Part shown: piece after piece, positions 37,059 through 46,495 of the stretch
Layout of the letters: each line of letters starts with the position of its first letter
How positions within the stretch are numbered: the first letter of the stretch is position 1
NCBI GenBank assembly: GCA_028690665.1
Contig: JAQVAV010000006.1
Span: 62,001 to 126,000, forward strand
Direction of reading: 5' to 3'
Length of the DNA stretch: 64,000 nt
DNA from: Paludibacter sp.
GTDB lineage: Bacteria; Bacteroidota; Bacteroidia; Bacteroidales; Paludibacteraceae
The notes under the pieces: generated by a model
The model's database searches: none
Told to the model about the DNA's origin: nothing
Seen by the model: the letters and a program-made list of their open reading frames with translations, nothing else
Program-made: the position numbers and the translations under genes

Positions 37059-38285
37059 ATGGCATTAGCGAATGAGAATTATTTAAAAACTCCTGAAACC
37101 TATTGTTTTGATGAGATTGATAAGCGTGTTAATGCCTATAAAGTTTTGCACCCAAATACTCGAATTATTCGTTTAGGTGTTGGTGATGTAACACGTCCTT
37201 TACCCAATGAAGTTGTGCAGGCTATGCATAATGCCGTTGATGAAATGTCTCGACAGGAAACTTTTAGAGGTTACAGTCCGCCCCAGGGATATGATTTTCT
37301 GATTGAAAAAATTTTGAAAGATTATCGTTCATGTGGAGTATCTCTAGATAAAGAAAGTATATTTATCAATGATGGTGCGAAATCGGACATTGGAAATATT
37401 GGTCACGTTTTGGGAAGAGACAATATTATTGCAATTGCAGAGCCTGTATATCCGGTTTATGAACATGCGACAATAATGAGTGGACGTGCTGGATCTTTAA
37501 CGGAGGAGCAAAAATGGAGTAATGTCGTATACCTGAAATGTTCGGAGGAAACTGCATTTGTGCCGGAATTGCCAACAGAGAAAGTTGATATTATATATCT
37601 GTGTAATCCGAATAATCCAACCGGAACGACGATGAATAAAACAGAGTTAAAAAAATGGGTGGATTATGCAATAGAACATGATAGTATAATTGTGTATGAT
37701 GCAGCTTATCAAGCTTATATAAACGAACCGGATGTGCCCAAATCAATATATGAAATAAAAGGTGCAAGAAAAGTTGCGATTGAAATAAGAAGTTATTCAA
37801 AATCAGCAGGTTTTACCGGATTGAGATGTGGATTTGCTGTTTTTCCCAATGAGCTAATGGTTTATACGCTTATGGGAGAAAAAGTTCCTTTGATTAAGCT
37901 GTGGAGCAGGCGAAAGGGAAATTATACAAATGGAGTTTCATATATTGTACAACGGGGAGCGGAAGCAGTTTATACGAAATCTGGAAAATCGGAGGTGCAG
38001 GATTTGGTAAGATATTATCTTACCAATGCTTCAATTATCAGAAATGAATTATTGGATGCCGGGTTAGAGGTGTATGGTGGAATCAGTTCTCCGTATGTAT
38101 GGTTTAAAACTCCTGACAGTCAGCCATCGTGGAAATTCTTTCAACAATTATTATATGACTATCAAATTGTAGGAACTCCTGGTATATTGTTTGGCCTTTC
38201 CGGTGAGGGGTACATGAGATTTACAGGATTCAGTAGCCGTGAAGGAACTTTGGATGCAATGAGCCGTTTAAGAAATAATATTTGA
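37059..38285 (+). CDS. dapL: LL-diaminopimelate aminotransferase
   Basis: Converts tetrahydrodipicolinate directly to LL-diaminopimelate in lysine and peptidoglycan synthesis. The 408-residue PLP enzyme opens NENYLKTPETYCFDEIDKRV and has IRLGVGDVTRPLP (about 39-51), the NPNNPTGT loop (about 188-195) and the Schiff-base Lys in RSYSKSAGFTGLRCGF (about 248-263). These match DapL rather than general class I aminotransferases. It precedes glmS by 31 bp with no terminator between, so two cell-wall precursor genes may be co-transcribed. Confidence 0.93.
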   Translation: MALANENYLKTPETYCFDEIDKRVNAYKVLHPNTRIIRLGVGDVTRPLPNEVVQAMHNAVDEMSRQETFRGYSPPQGYDFLIEKILKDYRSCGVSLDKESIFINDGAKSDIGNIGHVLGRDNIIAIAEPVYPVYEHATIMSGRAGSLTEEQKWSNVVYLKCSEETAFVPELPTEKVDIIYLCNPNNPTGTTMNKTELKKWVDYAIEHDSIIVYDAAYQAYINEPDVPKSIYEIKGARKVAIEIRSYSKSAGFTGLRCGFAVFPNELMVYTLMGEKVPLIKLWSRRKGNYTNGVSYIVQRGAEAVYTKSGKSEVQDLVRYYLTNASIIRNELLDAGLEVYGGISSPYVWFKTPDSQPSWKFFQQLLYDYQIVGTPGILFGLSGEGYMRFTGFSSREGTLDAMSRLRNNI

Positions 38286-38316
38286 AATAATAACTTATTT
38301 ATTATAAAAAATTTAT

Positions 38317-40158
38317 ATGTGTGGAATTATAGGTTACATAGGAAAGCGTCAGGCTTATCCTATTTTAATAAAAGGACTTCAAAGACTTGAATACCGGGGA
38401 TATGACAGTGCCGGTATTGCTCTTTTAGATAATGACCTTTTAAATGTATATAAGGCTAAAGGTAAAGTTTCCGATTTAGTACGTTTTGCAGAACAACAGG
38501 ATGTGAACGGAACTATAGGTATTGCACACACTCGTTGGGCAACGCATGGAGAACCTAATCAGATAAATGCTCATCCTCATTGTTCTCAGTCAGAAGAATT
38601 AGCTATCATTCATAATGGTATCATTGAAAATTATGCCGTATTGAAGGAAAGTTTGATAAAACACGGTTATACTTTTCAAAGCCAAACTGATACAGAGGTT
38701 TTAGTCCAATTAATTGATTATGTCAAGAAGTCGAATAACGTTGATTTGACTAAAGCAGTACAACTTGCTCTAAATCAGGTTGTAGGGGCTTATGCTATAG
38801 CTGTAATCGAAAAAGGAAATCCGGACGTAATTGTGGCAGCCCGCAAAGGAAGCCCTTTAGTCGTGGGAATTGGAGATGGTGAGTTTTTTCTTGCATCTGA
38901 TGCAACACCGATTGTAGAATATACCAATAAAGTGGTTTATATCGGAGATGAAGAAATCGTTACGCTCAAAAGAGGAGAAGATATAAAGATAAAAACTATA
39001 GCAGATGTTGTAAAAACACCTGAAATTCAAAGATTAGAACTAACGCTTAGCCAGCTCGAAAAGGGTGGATATCCTCATTTTATGCTTAAAGAAATTTTTG
39101 AACAACCAAAGACTTTAAGTGATAGTATGAGAGGACGGCTTAATTTGGAAGAAAAGGAAATTAAATTATCTGGTTTTATTGATAATAAAGAAAAATTTCT
39201 GAATGCAAAACGTATTATTATTACGGCATGCGGTACTTCATGGCATGCGGGTTTAATAGGAAAATATGCTATCGAAGAGTTCTGCCGTATTCCGGTAGAA
39301 GTGGAATATTCTTCCGAATTCAGGTATCGTAAACCGGTTATTCATGGAGACGACCTTGTGATTGCCATTTCCCAATCTGGGGAAACTGCTGACACTCTGG
39401 CCGCCGTAGAATTGGCAAAATCGCATGGAGCATTTATATTTGGAATTTGTAATGTTGTAGGTTCTTCTATTCCACGAAATACAAATTCCGGTTGTTATAC
39501 GCATGCCGGGCCCGAAATTGGGGTAGCTTCGACAAAAGCGTTTACAGCTCAGGTGACTGTACTTACTATGCTGGCCTTGCTCATTGGAAAAGAAAAAGGA
39601 ACTCTGTCTGTTGAGCGATACAAAGAAATAGTCTCTGAATTGGGAAATATTCCTCAAAAGATGAGATCTTTATTAGACCAAAATGATATGATTGCCCAGT
39701 TTGCAAAGACTTTTACTTATGCTCAGAATTTTATCTATTTAGGTCGCGGTTATAATTATCCTGTAGCGTTGGAAGGTGCTCTTAAACTAAAAGAAATCTC
39801 ATATATTCACGCCGAAGGCTATCCTGCAGCTGAAATGAAACATGGACCTATTGCTCTTATCAGTCAGGAAATGCCGGTTGTAGTAATTGCTCCGAGTGCA
39901 GGCATGTATGAAAAGGTAGTGAGTAATATCCAGGAGATCAAGGCCCGAAAGGGACGAATTATTTCTATTGTGACAGAAGGAGATACTGTGGTAACGAATT
40001 TATCGGACTATTATATAAGTATTCCGGATACAGAGGAGTGTTTGGTCCCGTTGTTAGCTGCGATACCCTTGCAATTGATGGCTTATCATATAGCTGTTGT
40101 AAAAGGCTGTAACGTTGATCAGCCGCGTAATTTGGCTAAGTCGGTAACCGTTGAATAA
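38317..40158 (+). CDS. glmS: glutamine-fructose-6-phosphate aminotransferase
   Basis: Makes glucosamine-6-phosphate, the entry to amino-sugar and peptidoglycan synthesis. The 613-residue enzyme has an N-terminal glutaminase domain with nucleophile Cys2 (MCGIIGYIG), HTRWATHGEPN (about 73-83) and HNGIIENY. Two SIS sugar-phosphate domains follow, with TACGTSWHAGLIGKY and ISQSGETADT (about 352-361). The C-terminal PRNLAKSVTVE tail is the conserved end of the family. All catalytic features are intact. A terminator follows at 40169. Confidence 0.96.
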   Translation: MCGIIGYIGKRQAYPILIKGLQRLEYRGYDSAGIALLDNDLLNVYKAKGKVSDLVRFAEQQDVNGTIGIAHTRWATHGEPNQINAHPHCSQSEELAIIHNGIIENYAVLKESLIKHGYTFQSQTDTEVLVQLIDYVKKSNNVDLTKAVQLALNQVVGAYAIAVIEKGNPDVIVAARKGSPLVVGIGDGEFFLASDATPIVEYTNKVVYIGDEEIVTLKRGEDIKIKTIADVVKTPEIQRLELTLSQLEKGGYPHFMLKEIFEQPKTLSDSMRGRLNLEEKEIKLSGFIDNKEKFLNAKRIIITACGTSWHAGLIGKYAIEEFCRIPVEVEYSSEFRYRKPVIHGDDLVIAISQSGETADTLAAVELAKSHGAFIFGICNVVGSSIPRNTNSGCYTHAGPEIGVASTKAFTAQVTVLTMLALLIGKEKGTLSVERYKEIVSELGNIPQKMRSLLDQNDMIAQFAKTFTYAQNFIYLGRGYNYPVALEGALKLKEISYIHAEGYPAAEMKHGPIALISQEMPVVVIAPSAGMYEKVVSNIQEIKARKGRIISIVTEGDTVVTNLSDYYISIPDTEECLVPLLAAIPLQLMAYHIAVVKGCNVDQPRNLAKSVTVE

Positions 40159-40168
40159 CATTGTCCTG

Positions 40169-40196
40169 CCCCTACGCTTATGCGTTGGGGTTTTTT
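40169..40196 (+). terminator. intrinsic terminator after glmS
   Basis: Nine-position stem CCCCTACGC (40169-40177) / GCGTTGGGG (40182-40190), one T-T mismatch, followed by six T. Confidence 0.8.
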
Positions 40197-40262
40197 AATT
40201 GTATTAGTTCTCAAATATTTATAAGTAAATAATTAATTTTTCTATTTTTCGTTTTTTTAATT

Positions 40263-42062
40263 ATGTGCGGAATTGCAATGGTAAGGTTGCTGAAACCTTT
40301 GGATTATTATCAGGAAAAGTACGGTACATGGCAGTATGGTTTGCAAAAAATGTATCTACTTATGGAGAAACAACATAATCGTGGGCAGGAAGGAGCCGGT
40401 TTAGCCTCGGTTAAGTTAGATATGCCTCCCGGAGAAGAGTATATCTGGCGTGAACGTGTTGAAGGCAAAAATGCAATTCAGGAAATCTTTGCAACCATAA
40501 ATAAAAATAGTGCCCGTTTACCAATTGAAGTTCTAGATAATCCTGAGTTATGTAAAGAAGAACTGCCTTTTGCGGGAGAATTGTATCTCGGGCATTTGCG
40601 TTACAGTACGACGGGACGTAGTGGGTTGTCTTACGTGCATCCGTTTTTACGTCGTCACAACTGGAAAAACAGAACCTTGGTGCTGGCCGGTAATTTTAAT
40701 TTGACAAATGTAGATGAGTTGTTTGAAAATTTGACTCTTAAAGGACAACATCCTCGTGATAAAGGAGATACTTTTCTCATGTTGGAATCTCTCGGTTTTA
40801 TGCTCGATAAAGAGGTTCAGAAAGAATATGATAAAATAAAACAACGTTATACAAATGATATTGTAATTACGCATAAAATTGAGGAAAACCTTGATATTGC
40901 AGCATTTATTCGTAAATCGGAAAAATTATGGGATGGAGGATATGCCATCTGCGGAATGCTGGGACATGGAGACTCGTTTATTTTTAGAGATCCTAAGGGA
41001 ATTCGTCCGGCATTTTATTATATCAATGATGAGATTGTTGTTACAGCATCGGAACGCCCTGTTATTCAAACAGCGATGAATGTAAAAGAAGAAGATGTTC
41101 ACGAACTGGAACCGGGTCAGGCTATGATTATTAAACGTAATGGTACAATTAAATTTGAAACTATTCGTCCGGCAGCCAAAGAACTTACGAAATGTTCTTT
41201 TGAGCGTATTTATTTTTCGCGTGGTAGCGATATTGATATTTACAAAGAACGCAAGAAACTCGGAGAATCACTGGCTGGACCTATTTTGAAAGCTATTGAT
41301 AATGATATTGATAATACCGTTTTTTCATTTATTCCCAATACAGCTGAGGTTGCTTTTTACGGAATGACAGATGGTATTAAGGAAGTAACTCATCAGGCTC
41401 CACGGGTCGAGAAAGTGTTAATTAAAGATATTAAGTTGCGTACATTCATTTCCACCAATAATGAAAGAGATGACTTAGCTACGCATGTTTATGATGTGAC
41501 TTATGGTTCAATTCGTCGTGGAAAGGTTGACAACCTGGTGGCAATTGACGATTCAATTGTTCGTGGAACAACTTTAAAACAGAGTATTTTAAAGATTTTG
41601 AACAGGTTAGAGCCTAAAAAGATTGTTATTGTTTCTTCTTCTCCTCAGGTTCGTTTTCCGGATTATTATGGAATTGATATGGCGCGTATGAGTGAGTTTT
41701 GTGCCTTCAGAGCAGCAATTCAGTTGTTGAAGGATACTGGTCGTCAGTATGTTATAGACGAAGTTTACAGGAAATCAAAAGCTCAGGAAAATCTTCCTAA
41801 AGAAGAAATCGTAAATTATGTTACAGAAATTTATGAGCCATTCACTATGGAAGAAATTTCTGCTCAGATTGCTAAAATGTTGACGCCACCGGAAGTTACA
41901 TGCCCGGTAGAATTAGTTTATCAAACGATTGATGGTTTGCATGCAGCTTGTCCAAATCATAAGGGTGACTGGTATTTCACCGGAAATTATCCTACTCCGG
42001 GTGGAAACAGGCTTGTAAATAAAGCATATATTAATTTCTACGAAGGAGTAGACAAGTTGTAA
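40263..42062 (+). CDS. amidophosphoribosyltransferase-like class II glutamine amidotransferase
   Basis: A 599-residue PurF-like enzyme. Cys2 of MCGIAMVRL is the glutaminase nucleophile, with QHNRGQEGAGLASVK (about 38-52) and LRYSTTGRSG. The C-terminal phosphoribosyltransferase domain carries the PRPP loop VAIDDSIVRGTT (about 426-437) and PQVRFPDYYGIDM. It is about 100 residues longer than E. coli PurF (505), with insertions in the glutaminase half and a C-terminal extension. It may be the real PurF of this genome or a Bacteroidetes-specific paralogue; I therefore give no symbol. It follows glmS and its terminator. Confidence 0.85.
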   Translation: MCGIAMVRLLKPLDYYQEKYGTWQYGLQKMYLLMEKQHNRGQEGAGLASVKLDMPPGEEYIWRERVEGKNAIQEIFATINKNSARLPIEVLDNPELCKEELPFAGELYLGHLRYSTTGRSGLSYVHPFLRRHNWKNRTLVLAGNFNLTNVDELFENLTLKGQHPRDKGDTFLMLESLGFMLDKEVQKEYDKIKQRYTNDIVITHKIEENLDIAAFIRKSEKLWDGGYAICGMLGHGDSFIFRDPKGIRPAFYYINDEIVVTASERPVIQTAMNVKEEDVHELEPGQAMIIKRNGTIKFETIRPAAKELTKCSFERIYFSRGSDIDIYKERKKLGESLAGPILKAIDNDIDNTVFSFIPNTAEVAFYGMTDGIKEVTHQAPRVEKVLIKDIKLRTFISTNNERDDLATHVYDVTYGSIRRGKVDNLVAIDDSIVRGTTLKQSILKILNRLEPKKIVIVSSSPQVRFPDYYGIDMARMSEFCAFRAAIQLLKDTGRQYVIDEVYRKSKAQENLPKEEIVNYVTEIYEPFTMEEISAQIAKMLTPPEVTCPVELVYQTIDGLHAACPNHKGDWYFTGNYPTPGGNRLVNKAYINFYEGVDKL

Positions 42063-42067
42063 ACATA

Positions 42068-42403
42068 ATGAATAGTAATAATTTTATATTGGAGGTAGAA
42101 ATCCCTTGGGAAAGTTTGAGTAAGGTGTAAAACGACAGATTATGTCTTACGATGACGAGATTATGCTTGTGAAGGTTTCTTTCGAGAAGGAATGTGTTGT
42201 GCATACTCATTTCCATATTCACAGACAGTGTACTTATGTAGTTTCCCGTATTTTTGAATTTTCTATTGACACTGAAACTAAAATCGTTAAAGCTGGTGGA
42301 TTCATTATACATGAAACCAAATGCCGGACACGGAGTCAGGTGCATTGAATCCGGAGTTTTAATAGATACCTTCAATCCAATCCGAAAAGACTTCTTAAGA
42401 TAA
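42068..42403 (+). pseudogene. decayed cupin gene with two frameshifts
   Basis: Three frames read in turn give one cupin. Frame 1 from ATG 42068 reads to EIPWESLS and then meets a stop. Frame 2 reads GVKRQIMSYDDEIMLVKVSF and on through the HxH-like VVHTHFHIH, ending KAGGFIIHE. Frame 3 reads PNAGHGVRCIESGVLIDTF to NPIRKDFLR and a stop at 42401-42403. One-base shifts are needed near 42115 and near 42315. The ATG is 5 bp after the purF-like stop, as in an operon. The separate 68-codon frame at 42142 is its middle piece. Confidence 0.85.
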
Positions 42404-42409
42404 ATAAAG

Positions 42410-42450
42410 ATTCCCAGCAATTCAACTCGTTCATTGCCGGGAATTTTTTA
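42410..42450 (+). terminator. terminator after the purF-like gene and cupin remnant
   Basis: Stem ATTCCCAGCAAT (42410-42421) / ATTGCCGGGAAT (42433-42444), one mismatch, followed by T6. It also separates the converging Crp/Fnr gene. Confidence 0.8.
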
Positions 42451-42483
42451 TAATACTTTTCTTCTTATTCATTGTATCTGGAG

Positions 42484-43149
42484 TTATACCAAAAGTTCTT
42501 TCAATTTTTTGCTGTCCAGTATTTTGTACTCTTTTCGATTCACTTCAATGATTCCATCTGCAATCATTTCGGACAGGCTTCTGGCTAATGATGGGCGGGC
42601 AACTCCAAAAAATCCGGCTAATTCAGTTTGATTTCTGTTTATTATAAACGGATTTCCCTGCAAATTAACCTGCTCAATAATAAAATATGCAATTTTTCCT
42701 TTAATAGTTTTTATGGAAAGAAGTTGTAACCTGTTTGTTAGAAATTGGGTACGGTTAGCATTATGACTCAAAAATTGTTGCATAAAATCAGGCTGGGTCG
42801 TCATCAGTCTCATTACTTCATCTTTAGGAATGCGTAAAACTTCCACATCTTGTATCCCAGTTACATCTACGGGGAAATGATTGTTGTCCGAAAATAAAAA
42901 TGCTGGAGCCAACGGGCGTGGGGCAGTGATAATTTCAATGCCCAGAAGGTTGCCGTTTTCTGTGACCATTTCAGTTTTTACTGAACCGGAAATCAGAATG
43001 TATAGTGCATCACATAAATCTCCCTGACGAAATATATAATCAAATTTTTTATATGCTTTGATGCTGTATTTTAAATCTTCAGGAAATAGATTTTCCTGAT
43101 CGTTCGGGTTACTGAACTTTTTCCATTCCGGGTCAGTCGCTTTATTCAT
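42484..43149 (-). CDS. Crp/Fnr-family transcriptional regulator
   Basis: A 221-residue regulator: cyclic-nucleotide-binding-like beta roll (about 28-120, with FRQGDLCDALYILISGSVK), a dimer helix (about 125-150), and a winged helix-turn-helix whose recognition part is RNQTELAGFFGVARPSLARSL (about 173-193, in two turns). There are no N-terminal Fnr-type Cys clusters, so it is not an Fe-S Fnr. It is divergent from a cupin-ferredoxin-hcp operon, which suggests an HcpR/NO-type sensor controlling that operon. Ligand or haem binding cannot be told from sequence. Confidence 0.87.
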   Translation of the reverse strand: MNKATDPEWKKFSNPNDQENLFPEDLKYSIKAYKKFDYIFRQGDLCDALYILISGSVKTEMVTENGNLLGIEIITAPRPLAPAFLFSDNNHFPVDVTGIQDVEVLRIPKDEVMRLMTTQPDFMQQFLSHNANRTQFLTNRLQLLSIKTIKGKIAYFIIEQVNLQGNPFIINRNQTELAGFFGVARPSLARSLSEMIADGIIEVNRKEYKILDSKKLKELLV

Positions 43150-43186
43150 AATAAAAAAATAGAGAAAAATTTCAATTATTTTTTCG

Positions 43187-43206
43187 AGTGTAACAACTGT
43201 TACACT
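43187..43206. promoter_or_regulatory. palindromic operator in the Crp/Fnr-hcp divergent region
   Basis: AGTGTAACA-AC-TGTTACACT: nine-bp perfect arms about a 2-bp centre, the size and symmetry of a Crp/Fnr-family dimer site. Its centre lies about 33 bp before the -7 box at 43226, so about -41 to -44 from the expected transcription start, as in class II activation. It is 38 bp upstream of the regulator's own ATG, so autoregulation is also possible. Confidence 0.7.
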
Positions 43207-43225
43207 TTAAAAGTTTGTGTAGATA

Positions 43226-43233
43226 TATTTTTG
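43226..43233 (+). promoter_or_regulatory. -7 promoter box TATTTTTG for the cupin-ferredoxin-hcp operon
   Basis: TAnnTTTG match, 61 bp upstream of ATG 43295. The -33 position falls at the edge of the palindrome and shows no TTTG, as expected for an activator-dependent promoter. Confidence 0.6.
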
Positions 43234-43294
43234 TAGTGTCAATCGGTGATTGTATACAAAAATACGAATACTAATTAATAAAATAGATGAGTAT

Positions 43295-43648
43295 ATGAGC
43301 CAATTTCAATATGAGCCAAACTCAGAAAACAAAAACTTTCCTGCAGCGGAAGTTTTCAGAATGTCTGAAAAAGTCCAATATGCAGAAGGGTCGGTTGTGA
43401 GTAAAATTATTATCAGAAATGATCATGGCAATGTAACACTATTCTCATTTGACAAAGGAGAATTTTTGAGTGAGCACACGGCTCCTTTTGATGCAATTGT
43501 TCAGGTACTCGAAGGAGTAGGTGAGGTAGTAATAGCCGGAAATACATTTGTGCTAAAAACGGGTGACAGTATTATCATGCCGGCCAATGTTCCTCATGCT
43601 GTAAATGCGACAGAAAAATTTAAGATGTTACTGACCATGATAAAATAA
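43295..43648 (+). CDS. small cupin-domain protein of the hcp operon
   Basis: A 117-residue single cupin. Motif 1 appears as FDKGEFLSEHTAPFDAIVQVLEG (about 50-72) and motif 2 as GDSIIMPANVPHAVNA (about 92-107). The His/Glu set (EH, then PH) could bind a metal, although the first motif has fewer His than usual. It is the first gene after the Crp/Fnr palindrome and precedes a ferredoxin-like gene and hcp. The ATG at 43295 is preferred to a TTG 15 codons earlier. Its biochemical role is unknown. Confidence 0.8.
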   Translation: MSQFQYEPNSENKNFPAAEVFRMSEKVQYAEGSVVSKIIIRNDHGNVTLFSFDKGEFLSEHTAPFDAIVQVLEGVGEVVIAGNTFVLKTGDSIIMPANVPHAVNATEKFKMLLTMIK

Positions 43649-43722
43649 CTGACTATCAATAAATTTACTGTTTATCGTTGAAATTCAAAGGAATAGTAAA
43701 TGAAAAAATAATAAATGAATTT

Positions 43723-44628
43723 ATGAAACGAACAATTATAAAAATAGACGAAAAGCTATGCAATGGTTGTGAATCATGCGTACATGGATGTCATGAAGGA
43801 GCTCTTCAAATGATAGATGGTAAAGCCTGGCTGGTAAGTGAGTTATATTGTGATGGATTGGGAACGTGTATTGGCGATTGTCCTGTTGGCGCAATTACAT
43901 TCGAAGAGCGTGAGGCTGAACCTTATAACGAAATTGCTACTCTGCAACGTATAATTCCTAAAGGTGAAAAAACGATTATCGCACACCTGAAACATTTGAA
44001 AGAACATGGTGAAACCGGTTACCTGAAACAAGGTGTTTCTTATTTGAAAGAAAATGGAATTAAGATTGATTTTGCCGAAGTTCATAATCATGGTACAAGT
44101 GGTTGCGCAGCAAATTCCACGTCTTATTCGCATGGAGGAGGAAGTTGCCCGGGAAGTCATGAAATGTCTTTTGAGCCTGCCAAACCTGTAACTTCCGGTT
44201 TTAAAATGGCCCATGTTGAAGTAAATTCTACCCAGTCAGAAATAACATCACAACTTCGTCAATGGCCGGTTCAGTTGCACTTATTGAATCCAGAAGCCGG
44301 ATATTTCCGTGGAGCAGATGTCCTGCTTGCGGCTGATTGTGTTGCTTTTAGCTATGGAAATTTCCATAACGATTTTCTGGAGGGAAAAACCTTAGCTATA
44401 GCATGTCTAAAATTAGATTCGAACAAAGAATCGTATCTCGAAAAGCTCAAGGTAATGATAACCAATTCACGAATCAATAAGCTTACAGTATTGATGATGG
44501 AAGTTCCCTGTTGTGGCGGGTTACTTGGTATAGCTAAAAAAGCTGTTGCCGAAGCCGGAAGGAAGATCCCTGTAAAAGCCATAGTGGTTGGTATCAAAGG
44601 AAATATTTTACAGGAAGAATGGATTTAA
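43723..44628 (+). CDS. 4Fe-4S ferredoxin-like protein of the hcp operon
   Basis: A 301-residue protein with an N-terminal iron-sulfur domain: CNGCESCVHGC (Cys13, 16, 19, 23, the classic CX2CX2CX3C) and CDGLGTCIGDCP (about 43-54, CX5CX3CP). The remaining 200 residues hold an unrecognised domain with more Cys (SCPGSH; KLDSNK; VPCCGG near 260). It presumably passes electrons to Hcp, encoded next. The ATG at 43723 is chosen; an in-frame TTG lies at 43678. I recall similar proteins beside hcp in other Bacteroidetes. Confidence 0.8.
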   Translation: MKRTIIKIDEKLCNGCESCVHGCHEGALQMIDGKAWLVSELYCDGLGTCIGDCPVGAITFEEREAEPYNEIATLQRIIPKGEKTIIAHLKHLKEHGETGYLKQGVSYLKENGIKIDFAEVHNHGTSGCAANSTSYSHGGGSCPGSHEMSFEPAKPVTSGFKMAHVEVNSTQSEITSQLRQWPVQLHLLNPEAGYFRGADVLLAADCVAFSYGNFHNDFLEGKTLAIACLKLDSNKESYLEKLKVMITNSRINKLTVLMMEVPCCGGLLGIAKKAVAEAGRKIPVKAIVVGIKGNILQEEWI

Positions 44629-44724
44629 TTGTTGACTTTTTTAGAAATATAATGTATAATTGTATAATAATCAATGATTTATAATAATGTAAGAACGGGT
44701 AAATGAAAAATAGTAAATAAAATT

Positions 44725-46383
44725 ATGAGCATGTTTTGTTTTCAATGTCAGGAAGCAGCCAAAGGTATTGGTTGCGAAATTAAAGGAGTTTGTGGTAAAA
44801 CGCCCGAAGTTGCTGCTTTACAGGATTTGCTGGTATATCAGCTGAAAGGAATTTCTGTTTATGCCAATGAACTTCGTAAATTCAATGTGGAGCATGAAAA
44901 AGTAAATCGTTTTATTGCCGATAGTTTGTTTATGACCATTACCAATGCAAACTTCGACGATGCACGATTTGTCAATGCCATTCGCGAAGGATTCAAACTT
45001 CGGTCATTCCTTAAAGCAGCGTTGAAAGAAAAAGGCCTTGAGTTGGAACCGACCGATCTTACAACATGGACAGCTGTAACTGTAGCCGAGATGGAAGTGG
45101 TAGCTGCTCACAGAGGAGTGCTTGTTACTGAAAATGAAGATATACGTTCACTCAGGGAATTAATGATTTACGGGTTGAAAGGCATGGCCGCTTATGTCGA
45201 ACATGCTTTCAATCTGGGGTATGAAGATCAAAAAATTTATGCTTTTATGCAAAAAGCCTTAGTAGCTTCTACCGATGAATCTCTTTCTGTCGATGAACTT
45301 ACTGCTCTTGTACTTGAAACTGGGCAATATGGCGTTTTAGCTATGGCTATGCTTGATAATGCCAATACTACAACTTATGGTCATCCGGAAGTAACCAAAG
45401 TTAGTCTGAACGTTCGCAATAACCCTGGTATTTTAATTAGCGGACACGATTTAAAAGATATGGAAGAGTTGCTGAAACAAACAGAAGGAACAGGCGTGGA
45501 TGTGTATACCCACAGCGAAATGTTGCCTGCGAATTACTATCCAGCATTTAAAAAATATAGCCATTTCGTAGGAAATTATGGTGGAGCATGGTGGAGTCAG
45601 ACAGCAGATTTTGAATCATTTAATGGCGTAATTCTCTTTACAACCAATTGCATTGTGCCGCCAAAGAGTACGGCGACTTATGCCGATCGTGTTTATACTA
45701 CCGGAGTGGTTGGTTTTCCCGGATTTAAGCATGTTACAGCAGGCGAAAATGGAGTAAAAGATTTTTCAGACATGATTGAACATGCAAAATGGTGTAATGC
45801 ACCGATTTCTATAGAAATGGGTGAAATTGTTGGTGGTTTTGCACACGAGCAGGTATTTGCTGTAGCCGATAAAGTAGTTGATGCAGTAAAAACAGGGGCT
45901 ATCCGTAAGTTCTTTGTGATGGCTGGTTGCGATGGACGTATGAAAAGCCGTAATTATTATACTGAGTTTGCTGAGAAACTTCCACAAGATACCGTCATAC
46001 TTACAGCCGGTTGTGCAAAATACCGTTACAACAAACTTCCTTTGGGTGATATTGGTGGAATTCCACGTGTTTTGGATGCCGGACAATGTAACGATAGTTA
46101 TTCGTTGGCATTAATTGCTTTAAAACTAAAAGAGGTGTTTGAACTGAATGATATCAATGAGTTGCCAATTGCTTATAATATAGCATGGTACGAGCAAAAG
46201 GCTGTTATTGTATTATTGGCATTGCTGTACCTTGGGGTAAAAAATATTCACTTGGGTCCGACATTACCGGCTTTTCTTTCTCCCAATGTAGCCAAGGTGT
46301 TGGTTGATACCTTCGGGGTTGCGCCAATCGGAAGTGTGGACGAAGATATGAAACTATTTCTGCCTGAGTTGGAAATACCTTAA
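44725..46383 (+). CDS. hcp: hydroxylamine reductase / hybrid cluster protein, class I
   Basis: Reduces NO or hydroxylamine in the response to nitrosative stress. The 552-residue protein has the N-terminal cluster ligands spaced CX2CX8CX5C (Cys5, 8, 17, 23), the class I pattern of strict anaerobes. Hybrid-cluster ligands lie in [17 protein letters not shown] region, TTNCIVPP and [12 protein letters not shown], with [14 protein letters not shown] near 452. All expected motifs are intact. It is the third gene of the operon controlled by the divergent Crp/Fnr regulator. Confidence 0.95.
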   Translation: MSMFCFQCQEAAKGIGCEIKGVCGKTPEVAALQDLLVYQLKGISVYANELRKFNVEHEKVNRFIADSLFMTITNANFDDARFVNAIREGFKLRSFLKAALKEKGLELEPTDLTTWTAVTVAEMEVVAAHRGVLVTENEDIRSLRELMIYGLKGMAAYVEHAFNLGYEDQKIYAFMQKALVASTDESLSVDELTALVLETGQYGVLAMAMLDNANTTTYGHPEVTKVSLNVRNNPGILISGHDLKDMEELLKQTEGTGVDVYTHSEMLPANYYPAFKKYSHFVGNYGGAWWSQTADFESFNGVILFTTNCIVPPKSTATYADRVYTTGVVGFPGFKHVTAGENGVKDFSDMIEHAKWCNAPISIEMGEIVGGFAHEQVFAVADKVVDAVKTGAIRKFFVMAGCDGRMKSRNYYTEFAEKLPQDTVILTAGCAKYRYNKLPLGDIGGIPRVLDAGQCNDSYSLALIALKLKEVFELNDINELPIAYNIAWYEQKAVIVLLALLYLGVKNIHLGPTLPAFLSPNVAKVLVDTFGVAPIGSVDEDMKLFLPELEIP

Positions 46384-46440
46384 AATTAGTCTGCTGAAAC
46401 AATAAAACTGAAAATTCAATTAGTAATATTCTAAAATACA

Positions 46441-46472
46441 AAAAGAGAATATCTTTGTGGACATTCTCTTTT
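46441..46472 (+). terminator. terminator-like hairpin after hcp
   Basis: Ten-bp stem AAAAGAGAAT (46441-46450) / ATTCTCTTTT (46463-46472) between the converging hcp and M49 genes. The stem is AT-rich but ends in a T-run. Confidence 0.6.
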
Positions 46473-46495
46473 GTATGTTTTTCATTCTCTTGTTG

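Noticed and set aside
42142-42348. 68-codon cupin-like protein as a separate gene
   Set aside because: Its missing N- and C-terminal parts are encoded in the other two frames next to it, so it is the middle of a pseudogene.
46450-46457. TATCTTTG as a plus-strand promoter
   Set aside because: It sits in the loop of the terminator hairpin between converging genes, with no plus-strand gene downstream.
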